A DNA stretch of 64,000 nucleotides from Lachnospiraceae bacterium NC2008 (GCA_000687675.1 JHWS01000008.1:26471-90470), one strand, 5' to 3'; positions 53,230 through 62,813 are shown, counted from the first letter of the stretch. Numbers and translations are program-made. The notes: generated by a model from the sequence alone, not told the origin.

Positions 53230-53688
53230 TTATTTCAAGGACATAACATAAATCTGGCAAGGATTAGCCTCATCCCAATAAAGCGGAAATACTTCTAACT
53301 CCTTAAAACCACAGCTAATGTAAAAGAGGTTTGTTCTGTCATAATCCTCATACATCCCCATCTTCACAGTCTTAACCTGCATAAATTCATAGCCTTTAGC
53401 TCTAGCAACTTCTTTAGCTTTTTCTACAAGTTCTCGGCCTGCACCATTTCTATGGTATTCCTTCATAACACCCATAACAGCAAGTTCAACAGTGGCATCA
53501 CCAGTTTCTTTAAGACAAAGAAATCCCATGATATTATCATCTTCTTTTGCAGCTAAGAATGTCCAGTCAGCGCAGTCTTTGATATAGCCCTCTCTACTCT
53601 CTTCAACTTCAAACCACTCAGTAAGAGCCTCTAAAACTTTTCGTGCAATTGCCTGCTTTTCATTTGAATCTATAATTTCAACAACCAT
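53230..53688 (-). CDS. GNAT acetyltransferase
   Basis: A 152-residue acetyltransferase. AVMGVMKEYHRNGAGRELVEKAKEVARAKG is the acetyl-CoA signature; CGFKELEVFPLYWDEAN follows. Like many Clostridial small GNATs, its substrate is unknown. It lies 23 bases after the next GNAT gene on the same strand. Confidence 0.88.
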   Translation of the reverse strand: MVVEIIDSNEKQAIARKVLEALTEWFEVEESREGYIKDCADWTFLAAKEDDNIMGFLCLKETGDATVELAVMGVMKEYHRNGAGRELVEKAKEVARAKGYEFMQVKTVKMGMYEDYDRTNLFYISCGFKELEVFPLYWDEANPCQIYVMSLK

Positions 53689-53711
53689 TATTCTCTATCC
53701 TTTATTAATTA

Positions 53712-54212
53712 CTATTTTTTGATTCTCATAAAATAATGCTCAGAATCTTCTCCAGTTATATATGCTCCATTTTTCAGCATAACCTTCTGAGAGGCGATGT
53801 TATCTTTGTTTACCCTAAGGTAAATCTCTTCTTCTGGAACAATGTCTTTTGCAACCTGTATGGTAAGTTCCAGGCCTGCTGTACCATAACCTTTTCCACG
53901 TTTGTCTTTCCTAATACTATAGCCAATATTTCCAGAACCTTTTTTGAGTGCTTCCGTCAGATGATGCCTTATTCTAAATTCCCCTACCAGACAATCATCA
54001 TCCCATAAATAATAATATACTTCTGGAACAAACCAATCCGGCATGCCTACTGGATGTTCATATGATAACAATTCTGGCAGAACATTATTAATATACTCGT
54101 CATATGATACACCTGCATATGGATTAGTTAATCCATTCTCATTTTCAGGTAGTGCTGATGTATATTCCCACTGAGCGTATGCATCTTTTGTGTTAATTTT
54201 ACGTAATTCCAT
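53712..54212 (-). CDS. GNAT acetyltransferase, RimJ/RimL-like
   Basis: A 166-residue acetyltransferase with GNIGYSIRKDKRGKGYGTAGLEL and the following NKDNIASQKVMLKNGAY that mark the RimJ/RimL or Acetyltransf_3 branch. Upstream of the pair lies the terminator at 54266-54297. Confidence 0.88.
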   Translation of the reverse strand: MELRKINTKDAYAQWEYTSALPENENGLTNPYAGVSYDEYINNVLPELLSYEHPVGMPDWFVPEVYYYLWDDDCLVGEFRIRHHLTEALKKGSGNIGYSIRKDKRGKGYGTAGLELTIQVAKDIVPEEEIYLRVNKDNIASQKVMLKNGAYITGEDSEHYFMRIKK

Positions 54213-54265
54213 TTTCCCACCTGCTCCTTATACTATTTTTTATATCATATCATCTGCAAAATAAA

Positions 54266-54297
54266 AACAGGCTCAAATACACTTATTTGAGCCTGTT
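54266..54297 (-). terminator. Terminator downstream of the carbohydrate ABC operon
   Basis: AACAGGCTCAAATA (54266-54279) pairs with TATTTGAGCCTGTT (54284-54297) around a 4-base loop, with TTTATTTTG beyond on the minus strand. Its sequence is almost identical to the hairpin at 58566-58597 on the other side of the operon. Confidence 0.85.
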
Positions 54298-54382
54298 ATA
54301 CACTATTATATCAAGTCCACACTAAATATTGTATCTCATGCTGTATAATCTGTGCCGTAAAGCCTGAATAAACACCATATAT

Positions 54383-55027
54383 TTACTCGTTCTTCTCTTC
54401 CGCTGCCTTCTCAACCTTCTCGAAAATTCTATTGGCAGAGATGCTTGCCATATAGGCAATAAGTGCGAAGAAAAGTATAATCCAGAAATACCAAGTAAAT
54501 AGGAATAACTTTGGATAAATGATAGAAAGTGCTATAGGTCCTATCCAGGCAATATTAATCTTAATACATGCCCCTAGCCCACTAACAGATAACAGAAATG
54601 CATTTTTAATAGTTGTTTTAATATCACTGTCATATCTTGCCTGAAGTGGAAATATAAAAGGAATTCCAACGAAAATAAGAAGTAATTCTATAACAATTAT
54701 GACAAGATAGATATTTGCCAAAGTACCTGGATAGTTAACTACTACCACGTACTGAGCAAATACACATGCTAAAACGCCTAATATAATTAACCATAGCTTT
54801 GTTGCTCTTGCAAGAGATTCCTTGAATGCCTTTACAAAGCCAGACCACAAAGTTCCGTCTTCTTTCCTAACCATCTTGATAGTAACGCTGTACATGGCTG
54901 TTGTAGAAGCACCTATGGTTATAATAGGCAAAGAGAACAGTATGTATATCAGGTTTAAAACAAACAGATTACCTAGTACATCTAGTACACTAAATAATTT
55001 TGATCGTTTTAATTCATTGCCTGACAT
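54383..55027 (-). CDS. DUF624 / YesL-like membrane protein
   Basis: A 214-residue membrane protein with five to six spans: LGNLFVLNLIYILFSLPIITIG followed by ASTTAMY is the YesL/DUF624 hallmark. Such genes accompany oligosaccharide ABC systems in Firmicutes, as here directly after the second permease. Function of the family is unsettled. Confidence 0.88.
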   Translation of the reverse strand: MSGNELKRSKLFSVLDVLGNLFVLNLIYILFSLPIITIGASTTAMYSVTIKMVRKEDGTLWSGFVKAFKESLARATKLWLIILGVLACVFAQYVVVVNYPGTLANIYLVIIVIELLLIFVGIPFIFPLQARYDSDIKTTIKNAFLLSVSGLGACIKINIAWIGPIALSIIYPKLFLFTWYFWIILFFALIAYMASISANRIFEKVEKAAEEKNE

Positions 55028-55072
55028 ATACTGTCCTCTTAATAAAATTCAATATAAGTTACAAATAAAGGA

Positions 55073-55972
55073 TTATTCCTTTACACCACCTAAGGCAACA
55101 CCCTCAACAATTCGCTTTGAAAGGAAGAGGTAAGCAATAAGGATTGGAAGTACAGTGATAAGAAGTGCACAGTAAATCTGTCCAAAGTCTCTTTCCTTAT
55201 CATTTGCCTTAAGAGCTTCTATAAACATAGGCATAGTTCCCTTTGTAGAAGTCTCTGTTGCAAGAAGAATTGATGGTGTATAAAGATTGTTCCAAGATGA
55301 CACAAATGCGATGATAGCCTGTGTAGCCATAGCTGGCTTAAGTATTGGAAGAACAATCTTGTTAAAGATATAAAGTTCCTTAGCTCCATCTATACGAGCA
55401 GACTCAATAATATCTATTGAGAGTGAGTTCTCCATATACTGCTTCATATAATATACAGTTGTAGGAGTTGCAATTGCAGGAAGGATAAGTGGCCAGAATG
55501 TACCATATAATCCTGTAATGTTACATACTCTTACTAAACCGACAATAGAAACCTGTGTAGGAATCATCATGATACAGTAGATAAATGCCCATATTTTCTT
55601 CTTCTGCTTAAAATTATATACAACAATTGCATATGCTGTAAGTGATCCAAAATAAATCTGAAGGATTGTTGTAGGTATAGTAACAAGAAGACTGTTAAAA
55701 AGTGCTTTACCAAAGCTTATTGTACTTGTACTACCTGTTCCATCAAGAACCTTCTGGAAGTTTTTAAAGAAATCAGCTCCAGGAAGTAACTTAATACCAT
55801 TCATAATATCAGCTGTTGGATGTGTTGCATTGATAAGAAGGATATAGAATGGAACTATAACCAAAATTGAAAACAGCACACACACAATTCCTCTAAAGAA
55901 TGTTTTCTTAATTCTAAATGGTTCTTTTTCTATTATTGTATCAACTGCGATTGTATTATTAACATTTCCCAT
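55073..55972 (-). CDS. Carbohydrate ABC transporter permease (MalG/UgpE type)
   Basis: About 299 residues, six membrane spans, EAA loop ESARIDGAKELYIFNKIVLPILKPA. The ATG at 55972 follows the GGAGG of TTGGAGG; an apparent TTG start 15 bases upstream is part of that site. It overlaps the stop of the upstream permease. Part of a CUT1-type importer for an oligosaccharide or glycoside. Confidence 0.92.
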   Translation of the reverse strand: MGNVNNTIAVDTIIEKEPFRIKKTFFRGIVCVLFSILVIVPFYILLINATHPTADIMNGIKLLPGADFFKNFQKVLDGTGSTSTISFGKALFNSLLVTIPTTILQIYFGSLTAYAIVVYNFKQKKKIWAFIYCIMMIPTQVSIVGLVRVCNITGLYGTFWPLILPAIATPTTVYYMKQYMENSLSIDIIESARIDGAKELYIFNKIVLPILKPAMATQAIIAFVSSWNNLYTPSILLATETSTKGTMPMFIEALKANDKERDFGQIYCALLITVLPILIAYLFLSKRIVEGVALGGVKE

Positions 55973-55974
55973 GA

Positions 55975-56937
55975 CTAATACCTCCAAGTACGACGCTGCT
56001 TCTTGTTTGTAATTCTAACGAATACAAGACTTAAGATAAGTGTTATTACAAACAATGCTACAGAGTAAGATGCCGCTTTACCAATATTCTGAGCCTCACC
56101 TGGAGATACATACTTCTTGATAAGCATAACAATAGTTCTTGTAGACTGAACTGGTGTATCGCCTACACATACAACTGGGCCACCATCATTGAAGAGGTAT
56201 GGCACATCGAACATCTGAAGACCACCAATAAGTGATGTTACAAGAGTGAACTGAAGTACAGGCTTTAAAAGTGGAACTGTAATCTTCCAGAACTGCTGCA
56301 TAGATGTAGCACCATCAACTCTTGCTGCTTCATAATATGAAGGGCTTATACCCATGATACCTGACATAAGGATAAGCATGGTATTACCATACCACATCCA
56401 GAACTGAATAAATGCGATGATAAGCATAGATGTCCAGCCCTTGTTTATATCAATAGCACCGCCCATCATAGAAACGAGTTCTGCTATAGGTCCATGTCCA
56501 TAGAACATGTTATAGAAAAGAACTGATACAGTGGCTGCTGTAACAATATTAGGCATATACATAATAACCTTGTATGCCTTTACACCCTTAATCTTATTAA
56601 CAGTATCTGTAAACCATGCTGCAAAGAGAAGGGAAACGAATAACTGTGGAACAAAGTTAATTAACCACATTGCTATAGTTACGCCCATAGCCTGCCAGAA
56701 CTCTCCACCACCTGCACTACCAAATACATATGTAGAGTAGTTGCCAAATGAAAGACCTGGCTGTGATATTACATTACGTCCATTCTTATATGTAAATACA
56801 AGTGAATTGTATATTGTATTGAGAAGTGGATAAAACTGGAAAATAAAAAATATAATAAAGAATGGAGTTACGAAATACAGTCCATATTTTCCAACTTCAA
56901 CTGATTTCTTACGTCTTCTTTTTGTACTAAAACTCAT
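55975..56937 (-). CDS. Carbohydrate ABC transporter permease (MalF/UgpA type)
   Basis: A 320-residue permease with six spans and EAA loop EAARVDGATSMQQFWKITVPLLKPV. A basic N-terminal RRRKKS precedes the first span. It pairs with the MalG-type permease as a heterodimeric channel. The operon has no ATPase gene, so an MsmX-like ATPase from elsewhere in the genome is needed. Confidence 0.92.
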   Translation of the reverse strand: MSFSTKRRRKKSVEVGKYGLYFVTPFFIIFFIFQFYPLLNTIYNSLVFTYKNGRNVISQPGLSFGNYSTYVFGSAGGGEFWQAMGVTIAMWLINFVPQLFVSLLFAAWFTDTVNKIKGVKAYKVIMYMPNIVTAATVSVLFYNMFYGHGPIAELVSMMGGAIDINKGWTSMLIIAFIQFWMWYGNTMLILMSGIMGISPSYYEAARVDGATSMQQFWKITVPLLKPVLQFTLVTSLIGGLQMFDVPYLFNDGGPVVCVGDTPVQSTRTIVMLIKKYVSPGEAQNIGKAASYSVALFVITLILSLVFVRITNKKQRRTWRY

Positions 56938-56953
56938 ATCTGTCTACCTCTGC

Positions 56954-58366
56954 TTACTTAACTACAAGACCAAGTTCTATCTGAGCCTGCTGCTTAATAT
57001 AATTTACAGCTGCAGTTTCAGTTGGGAATGTACCATTAAGGTATCCCTTGGCTGCTATATCGATATATCCCTTAATTGATGAATCCGCATATGATACATT
57101 ACTAAGGTCTATATTAAGAGCTGCATCTGTAAGTGTCTGTGTAGGATTCTGATCTTTAAGTACTGCTGCAGTACCAGCACCTTCTTTTATAAGCTTTTCG
57201 TTTGCTGCTTTATTATTAACGCAGTCGCCATACTCTACTGCAATATCATATGCAACGTCAGGATCACAGCAAAGCTCATAAATGAGAAATGCCTGTAACT
57301 CTGGATTAGTAGAGTTCTTACCTGCCATTACATAAGTACCACCCCAGTGATATGAAGCTGGACCTACGCAGCAGTTCCAAGCGCCTTCTTCTGCTCCAAG
57401 ATCTTTCATAGAACCGAAGAACCAAGGACAACCAAAGTAACCAAATACGTTACCATTCTCACTCATGTTAGCAGACCATGTTGATGACCAGAGAGATGAT
57501 GCCTTATCAACATATCCACCGTCATATAATCTCTTAGCAAGTTCAAGGTACTCTGTTACACTGTCATCAAGTGAAAGTGTCTCAAGACCATCTACATTGC
57601 TAACCCATGGATGTTCCTGTGAATCAAGTACAGCATACTTAATATCATCATAACCAGATACTATATAGTATCCTTTTTCCTTTAATTTATCTGCTGCTTC
57701 AAAGAATGAATCCCAATCCTTAAGAATACTCTGAATCTTATCAGGATCAGAAGTTCCAAATACTTCTTCAGCAATATCTGCTCTATATGTAAATACACCA
57801 GGACATGCCTGCCATGTCATACATGTGATATCTCCATCATATGTACCATACTGCTTTGAGAAGTTGTATGAGTTAGCATACATCTCATCAGTAATACCGA
57901 TCTTATTAAGAGCAATAGTCTTAGATGAATCTTCAGACCAAAGCTTTGCAACATCGTTATCCGCTGCAATAATTGATGGGTACTTACTACCATTAGCAAA
58001 TGCAGTATCAATAGTGGTCTTATATTCATAAGATGTACCACTTTGACCTGTTACAACGATTTCCACATAATCTTTGTACTGTGGATAGTGATCAAGCACT
58101 ACATTAAGCTTGTTCTCAAAGTCTGTGTCCCAGCAGTATGCATAAATCTTCTTCGAACTATCCCATCCAGTTGTATCTGGTGCATCCATAGTTTCAGCTG
58201 TCTTAACTTCAGCTGTATCCTTACCGTAGTCAACAGTGATACCATTACCAGTAGAAGAACCCTCTACAGTAACATTGATAACTGTCTTACATCCAGTAAG
58301 AAGAAAAGATGATGCAAGAAGGCATAATGCGGTTGTTTTCAAATTCTTTCTTTTCATTCTTTTCAT
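56954..58366 (-). CDS. Extracellular solute-binding lipoprotein (family 1)
   Basis: A 470-residue carbohydrate-binding lipoprotein with lipobox FLLTGC and an unusual start of the mature part, KTVINVTVEGSSTGNG. The two-lobed family 1 fold is seen from about 70 onward (KIYAYCWDTDFENKLNVV, TCMTWQACPGVFTYRADIAEEVFG). It captures an oligosaccharide for the downstream permeases. Specificity cannot be told from sequence. Confidence 0.9.
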   Translation of the reverse strand: MKRMKRKNLKTTALCLLASSFLLTGCKTVINVTVEGSSTGNGITVDYGKDTAEVKTAETMDAPDTTGWDSSKKIYAYCWDTDFENKLNVVLDHYPQYKDYVEIVVTGQSGTSYEYKTTIDTAFANGSKYPSIIAADNDVAKLWSEDSSKTIALNKIGITDEMYANSYNFSKQYGTYDGDITCMTWQACPGVFTYRADIAEEVFGTSDPDKIQSILKDWDSFFEAADKLKEKGYYIVSGYDDIKYAVLDSQEHPWVSNVDGLETLSLDDSVTEYLELAKRLYDGGYVDKASSLWSSTWSANMSENGNVFGYFGCPWFFGSMKDLGAEEGAWNCCVGPASYHWGGTYVMAGKNSTNPELQAFLIYELCCDPDVAYDIAVEYGDCVNNKAANEKLIKEGAGTAAVLKDQNPTQTLTDAALNIDLSNVSYADSSIKGYIDIAAKGYLNGTFPTETAAVNYIKQQAQIELGLVVK

Positions 58367-58517
58367 AGTTTTATATCCTCATAATTTTTCACTGTATGTA
58401 ATTTATCACTGTGTTTTCAACAATTCAATATAATATTTGTTTATTTTTTATAAACTTTCAGGATGCTTTTTGTACATTATGCTATATTTATGTGTTCTAT
58501 GTGTCTCCGGTGGGCAT

Positions 58518-58546
58518 AAAAAAGGCATTGTATTACTACAATGCCT
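58518..58546 (-). terminator. Strong terminator upstream of the ABC operon
   Basis: AGGCATTGTA (58523-58532) pairs with TACAATGCCT (58537-58546) around a 4-base loop with six T on the minus strand. It ends transcription arriving from 58600-59121. Confidence 0.88.
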
Positions 58547-58565
58547 ACTATCATTCCCCAAGTCA

Positions 58566-58597
58566 AACAGGCTCAAATACACTAATTTGAGCCTGTT
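58566..58597 (-). repeat. Second copy of the AACAGGCTCAAATA hairpin
   Basis: AACAGGCTCAAATA (58566-58579) with AATTTGAGCCTGTT (58584-58597). It matches the 54266-54297 terminator at all but one base. It lies between the gene at 58600 and the strong terminator, giving two stacked hairpins there. Confidence 0.8.
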
Positions 58598-58599
58598 CT

Positions 58600-59121
58600 T
58601 CACTGATATTTTTCCACGACTTGCCTCATGGCAATTTCCTGGTAAGGAAGCTTTTTCTCGCACATATTAGCGTTAAAGAAGAGCTTCTTACCATTGGCTA
58701 GGGTAATTTTTATGCTCTTTACGCTCTTTCTGATTCCATAGTAGTTTTTGGCTTTAATACCCGATAATTCCTGATAGTGAAAAAAGAAAAATGCATCGTA
58801 ACATGGGGTAAGTTTTGCAGAATCAATTTTTAATCCGCCGCCCTGTAGAGGCATGATGCCCACTCCGAATTCCGTAAAATTAAGCAAGGCAAAAAAATAG
58901 TTATTCAGCCTGCTTATTCTTTCATCTCTTTCTTTTCCAAGCAAATTTCCAATAACATATCCTGCTGGGCCCAGTGCACCATATCCCACCATGGTTGCGG
59001 TAAACTCACTACTCTTCGAATAATCTACGATTGTTCCAATAATACAATTTTCGGTTTGCCCTATACAATTTACATTTTGAAAGATATTAAGTGCACCTTG
59101 ATATGTGCTAAGATCGTCCAT
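58600..59121 (-). CDS. Protein of unknown function with PH-like end
   Basis: A 173-residue protein without signal or clear membrane span. The stretch MVGYGALGPAGYVIGNLLGKE looks like a single amphipathic or glycine-rich loop; the C-terminal half (YDAFFFFHYQELSGIKAKNY, then IKITLANGKKLFFNAN) has strand spacing like a PH/GRAM-type domain. No family recognised. The next gene upstream, 59169, may be a partner. Confidence 0.6.
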   Translation of the reverse strand: MDDLSTYQGALNIFQNVNCIGQTENCIIGTIVDYSKSSEFTATMVGYGALGPAGYVIGNLLGKERDERISRLNNYFFALLNFTEFGVGIMPLQGGGLKIDSAKLTPCYDAFFFFHYQELSGIKAKNYYGIRKSVKSIKITLANGKKLFFNANMCEKKLPYQEIAMRQVVEKYQ

Positions 59122-59168
59122 ATTTTCTTCCCCTTTTTGAATTATTCTTTCGAATTATTTTTCAGCAT

Positions 59169-59765
59169 TTATACCGACATCTGCCTTTGCATCACTGCTT
59201 TACGTATCTCATCAATCTTTGGCCCGTAACTGAACACAGGCAAAATGCAAAGCAGGAATGACGCACTGCCGCTGGCATCATTAACCTTAGCGTGCACACC
59301 CACACACGAACGAGTAAATACCCTTACTATATCGACGATGCTGTCAATCTTGAGCACAGCTCCGTTTTTGATATAAAGATAATGGTTGCCCAGCCTGAAC
59401 TGGTCATTTGCAAATGGCTGCGCATAAGCAAATTCGCTAATCATCATCCGCCCACCATCTTCACCAAGGTAGGAGTTAAGCCTTTGTGAGGCTTTTACTC
59501 GATATCTGTAGGCAAGAATAAAAAGAAAAGCAAACACTGCAATTACTATAGCGCCTATGGCCACAGCCAGCAAGAGGCTCTCCCCGAGAGCAGCAATGAC
59601 AAGAGTTATCATCCCCCCTGTAAGAATAGTGATCACTGCAGGGGCTGGTCCCATCTTAGGTACACTCATTACTTTGCAGTAACTATTTAAGGCATAACTT
59701 ATTTGATTATACTGTTGCTCATTCATTATACCGTTAGTATTAGGATTTTGGTTCAATTGTGACAT
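59169..59765 (-). CDS. Membrane protein of unknown function
   Basis: About 198 residues: a Gln/Asn-rich N-terminus (SQLNQNPNTNGIMNEQQYNQ), two adjacent membrane spans (about 50-90) and a C-terminal region with YLYIKNGAVLKIDSIVDIV that resembles a small beta domain. The ATG at 59765 follows AGGAGG; the frame also opens at a TTG 27 bases upstream. Located 47 bases before 58600-59121 on the same strand. Function unknown. Confidence 0.65.
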   Translation of the reverse strand: MSQLNQNPNTNGIMNEQQYNQISYALNSYCKVMSVPKMGPAPAVITILTGGMITLVIAALGESLLLAVAIGAIVIAVFAFLFILAYRYRVKASQRLNSYLGEDGGRMMISEFAYAQPFANDQFRLGNHYLYIKNGAVLKIDSIVDIVRVFTRSCVGVHAKVNDASGSASFLLCILPVFSYGPKIDEIRKAVMQRQMSV

Positions 59766-59808
59766 CAGCGTTGTTCCCTCCTGTAATGACAAATTGCGAC
59801 TTGTCTAA

Positions 59809-60216
59809 TCATATCCTCTTCAAATAAAAATACTTGCTAAGCTTTGGATCACTATCCTTACGAACATATTCTAGTTCATATCCAAGTTTTTTATAAAACT
59901 CCGGTGCCTGAAATCCAAACGTTGTAAGTGCAATTTTATCATATCCCTTGCCTTTATATGCATTCTCTACAGCAGCAACAAGTTTACTTCCAACACCATC
60001 TTTTCTATAATCCTTGCCAACAATCAAATCTCCAATATGTACCTCATTGTAGTAGGCTCTGCCAACGATAACTCCAGCAATTTTGCCCTCATCTTCTGCT
60101 ACAAAACAAAATTCCTCGAAGTTAAGCTTTACTTCACAATCGGTGGCATAGTTCGAAAACTCTACGTTAATAAACTCGCCTATTCTTTCATCTTCATCAA
60201 CTCTCTTGATTTCCAT
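59809..60216 (-). CDS. GNAT acetyltransferase
   Basis: About 135 residues with IVGKDYRKDGVGSKLVAAVENAYKGKGYD as the acetyl-CoA site and FYKKLGYELEYVRKDS at the end. A GTG twelve bases upstream (60228) is an alternative start; neither has a good ribosome binding site. Substrate unknown. Confidence 0.85.
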   Translation of the reverse strand: MEIKRVDEDERIGEFINVEFSNYATDCEVKLNFEEFCFVAEDEGKIAGVIVGRAYYNEVHIGDLIVGKDYRKDGVGSKLVAAVENAYKGKGYDKIALTTFGFQAPEFYKKLGYELEYVRKDSDPKLSKYFYLKRI

Positions 60217-60322
60217 GTCACATATCACTTTCTCTTTTATGCTTAAAGGATATTCCCAAATAGTATTCCTTAAACAAAGGTAAAACCTTTATCATATTAC
60301 TTATCCTCGATAAAACTGTATG

Positions 60323-60700
60323 CTAATCCATTTTGTACATAGTCATCGTTTCCCGATTTCTATACTCATGTTTCTCATAGTACGCAATCAGTTCTCCAGC
60401 ATCGTTTCTAAGAGCAACCATATACACGTCTTTGTTTTCTTTCTCGTTGTATGATGTGTATACGATGTTGTTATCCTTAGATGCCTTGAACCACTCCAAT
60501 ACCTTTATGATCATTTCACGGGATTTATCATTGTGGCAGTTAAGAAGATTTTGTCCAATAAGCTTCTCTCCGCCCCATTTCACATATCGATTAATAGCTA
60601 TAGGATTCATATAGATTATTTTATGATCAAGATCACAGATAACCACAGCAGCTTTGTCAGCTTCTAGAACACTTTTATATACTTCATTAAGATTTACCAT
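60323..60700 (-). CDS. PAS-domain protein
   Basis: A 125-residue single PAS domain with no output domain: NEVYKSVLEADKAAVVICDLD and IIYMNPIAINRYVKW match the PAS fold core. Single-PAS proteins of this size occur in Clostridia with unknown ligands. It may interact with one of the GGDEF or kinase proteins, but nothing here shows which. Confidence 0.78.
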   Translation of the reverse strand: MVNLNEVYKSVLEADKAAVVICDLDHKIIYMNPIAINRYVKWGGEKLIGQNLLNCHNDKSREMIIKVLEWFKASKDNNIVYTSYNEKENKDVYMVALRNDAGELIAYYEKHEYRNRETMTMYKMD

Positions 60701-60745
60701 TATTTACTCTCCTTCATTTCAAAATTACCAACAAAGTTTCACTTG

Positions 60746-61186
60746 TCACTCAAGCCGCATATCAAAAGCTTTTTTCGATGCTCCGTTAAAACCTACATGC
60801 TCATAAAACCGATGCGCTTCAGTCCGAGACGCTCCACTTTGTAGTATTACTTTATAGCAATTATGATCTTTAGCAAATGAAATCGCCATATCTATAACCT
60901 TAGACGCCAAACCACAATTCCTATACTGCTTATCCGTTACCACGTTCTCGATGAAACAGATGCCTCTGTTTCCACGAGTCAGATTTGGTATATAAACTGC
61001 ATAACAAGTTGATACAACCTTACCATTATCAATAGCACCAAAGTATTGAATATTAGCATTGCCTTCTATTTCCTGCCAGGTGCGTTCACTTTGCTCAAAT
61101 AATCCCTGATCATCAGCTTTATCAAGTTGCTGATATAATTCAAGCAAAGACTTTAAATCCGAAATGTTTAAACTTCTGAATTCCAT
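60746..61186 (-). CDS. GNAT acetyltransferase
   Basis: A 146-residue acetyltransferase: VVTDKQYRNCGLASKVIDMAI is the acetyl-CoA motif, then NCYKVILQSGASRTEAHRFYEHVGF. Substrate unknown. Confidence 0.88.
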   Translation of the reverse strand: MEFRSLNISDLKSLLELYQQLDKADDQGLFEQSERTWQEIEGNANIQYFGAIDNGKVVSTCYAVYIPNLTRGNRGICFIENVVTDKQYRNCGLASKVIDMAISFAKDHNCYKVILQSGASRTEAHRFYEHVGFNGASKKAFDMRLE

Positions 61187-61321
61187 ACCCTATATCCCCC
61201 TAAACGTCGATTTATTATCATCTATAAATTTGTAGTAACAGTGACTATTTCGACCCTCACCATATGCCAGTAAGAATCATGATTACCTCAATCGCTCAAA
61301 AAACTACTGCGCTTATTACAA

Positions 61322-61909
61322 CTATTCAGTTAGATTTCCTTTTTCTATATGCTTCTTTATGATCTGGTCCGTTATCTCATAGAGTTTCTCAGATCCAAGC
61401 TTAGTCATTGCATGCCTGCCATAAACATCCTTTGCAGAAGTATTGTGTTCCTTCCAATCCATTCCATCGTTACTATTATTAAGAAGCAGTGGCTGTATAT
61501 TGTCCATTGCATGTGCAAACCTAGATTCCGCTGTCTGCCCCAATTCAAATTCATCAAATAGGGCAATTAATTCATGTTTCTGGTCATCTGGAAGAAGAGA
61601 AAAAATCCTTTCTTTCGCCGCATTTTCACGTTCTTTCTGCGTCTTTAACCTTTCCGTGTCATACGCATAAGTGTCACCTGCATCGATTTCTACTATGTCA
61701 TGAATCAAACACATCAGCATAGTCTTCGCTATATCTATATTTTCATTAGAGTATTCACGCAGCAAATATGCCATAATTGCCATATGCCAGGCGTGTTCAG
61801 CATCATTTTCCTTTCTTCCCTTTCCCGAAAGACTTGTCTGACGTAATACATTCTTTTCCTTGTCTATTTCCAATGAAAACTCAAGCTGTTTCCTTATTCT
61901 CTCATCCAT
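61322..61909 (-). CDS. HD-domain hydrolase (YfbR-like)
   Basis: A 195-residue HD protein: NDAEHAWHMAIMAYLLREY, CLIHDIVEIDAGDTYAYD and a final Asp in AHAMDNIQPLL give the H..HD..D metal set. This layout matches 5'-deoxynucleotidase YfbR-type and related HD hydrolases acting on nucleotides or small phosphates. Confidence 0.85.
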   Translation of the reverse strand: MDERIRKQLEFSLEIDKEKNVLRQTSLSGKGRKENDAEHAWHMAIMAYLLREYSNENIDIAKTMLMCLIHDIVEIDAGDTYAYDTERLKTQKERENAAKERIFSLLPDDQKHELIALFDEFELGQTAESRFAHAMDNIQPLLLNNSNDGMDWKEHNTSAKDVYGRHAMTKLGSEKLYEITDQIIKKHIEKGNLTE

Positions 61910-62009
61910 TCTAATCTACCTCGTCTTCATTTAAGTCATCATCCACGCTTCGACTTCCTTGATCCATTTTATCTGTTCAAAGTAGGCAAGCTGTGCATGC
62001 GCATATCTA

Positions 62010-62813
62010 TTATAAATCCTTTTCGAAGAATTCATAAATCCTTCTGTTAAAATCCTTGGATTCACTATACGCTTCATGGCCCAATTCTTCGTATACGTAA
62101 TAATCACATCCAAGCTTTTCTGCTATCTCTATCGATGCTGCCCTTGTTGCTATCTTATCCTGCCCTCCTGCAAGCACTAAAACTGGACATTGGATTTCTT
62201 CCAGTCTGTCGTAGGTATCAACTGTATTTACAGCCTTGGCAAGAGCTATGAATCTGTCCTTATCCATGAACTTTTGAATCTTTAATGACAGTGGGATAAA
62301 TATTTTGTTTTTCTTCAAATAGCTTTCAGAAAATCCCTTATAGGTATAATCCTCAGCCACTGCGCTTAGGCCCTTATTATTTGCCATATCTATCCATAGA
62401 TTAATACACTCTTCCACTGTTGAATTTGTTCTGCTGAGTGTAACACCAAGTACCATTTTCTTTACCAGCTCAGGGTGATGTATTGCAAGATCCTGTGCTA
62501 TAGCACCTCCCTGAGAAGCCCCGAAGATAAAGGCCTCCTTTACGCCAAGCGTCTTCATAGCATCTGCAGTATCCTCAGCCAGATCATGTATTGTAACAGG
62601 TTCTGTAATGTTGTCCCTTCTGTCGAACATATAAACCTTATATTCTTTTGCAAACATTCTATAGAACCAGGCAACCGGCTTTGAACCGCCAGCTATATTT
62701 GCCAGTCTGAGCCCCGGTATCATTACAAGAGGCTTATTACCTTTACCGAAGGTTATATAGTGCACATTTCCCGTGCTTATTTTTAAATCATCTTCTTTTG
62801 CATTATAAAACAC
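62010..62813 (-). CDS. Alpha/beta hydrolase
   Basis: A 267-residue alpha/beta hydrolase with the nucleophile elbow FGASQGGAIAQDLA, an acid in LVLAGGQDKIA and the catalytic His in ELGHEAYSES. It resembles soluble esterases or lactonases of the MhpC type. It starts one base after the TetR stop on the same strand and is probably controlled by that TetR protein. Confidence 0.87.
   Translation of the reverse strand: MFYNAKEDDLKISTGNVHYITFGKGNKPLVMIPGLRLANIAGGSKPVAWFYRMFAKEYKVYMFDRRDNITEPVTIHDLAEDTADAMKTLGVKEAFIFGASQGGAIAQDLAIHHPELVKKMVLGVTLSRTNSTVEECINLWIDMANNKGLSAVAEDYTYKGFSESYLKKNKIFIPLSLKIQKFMDKDRFIALAKAVNTVDTYDRLEEIQCPVLVLAGGQDKIATRAASIEIAEKLGCDYYVYEELGHEAYSESKDFNRRIYEFFEKDL

Noticed and set aside
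61931..62113. A 60-codon frame between the HD and hydrolase genes
   Set aside because: Most of it overlaps the end of the hydrolase gene in another frame and it has no start signal of its own.
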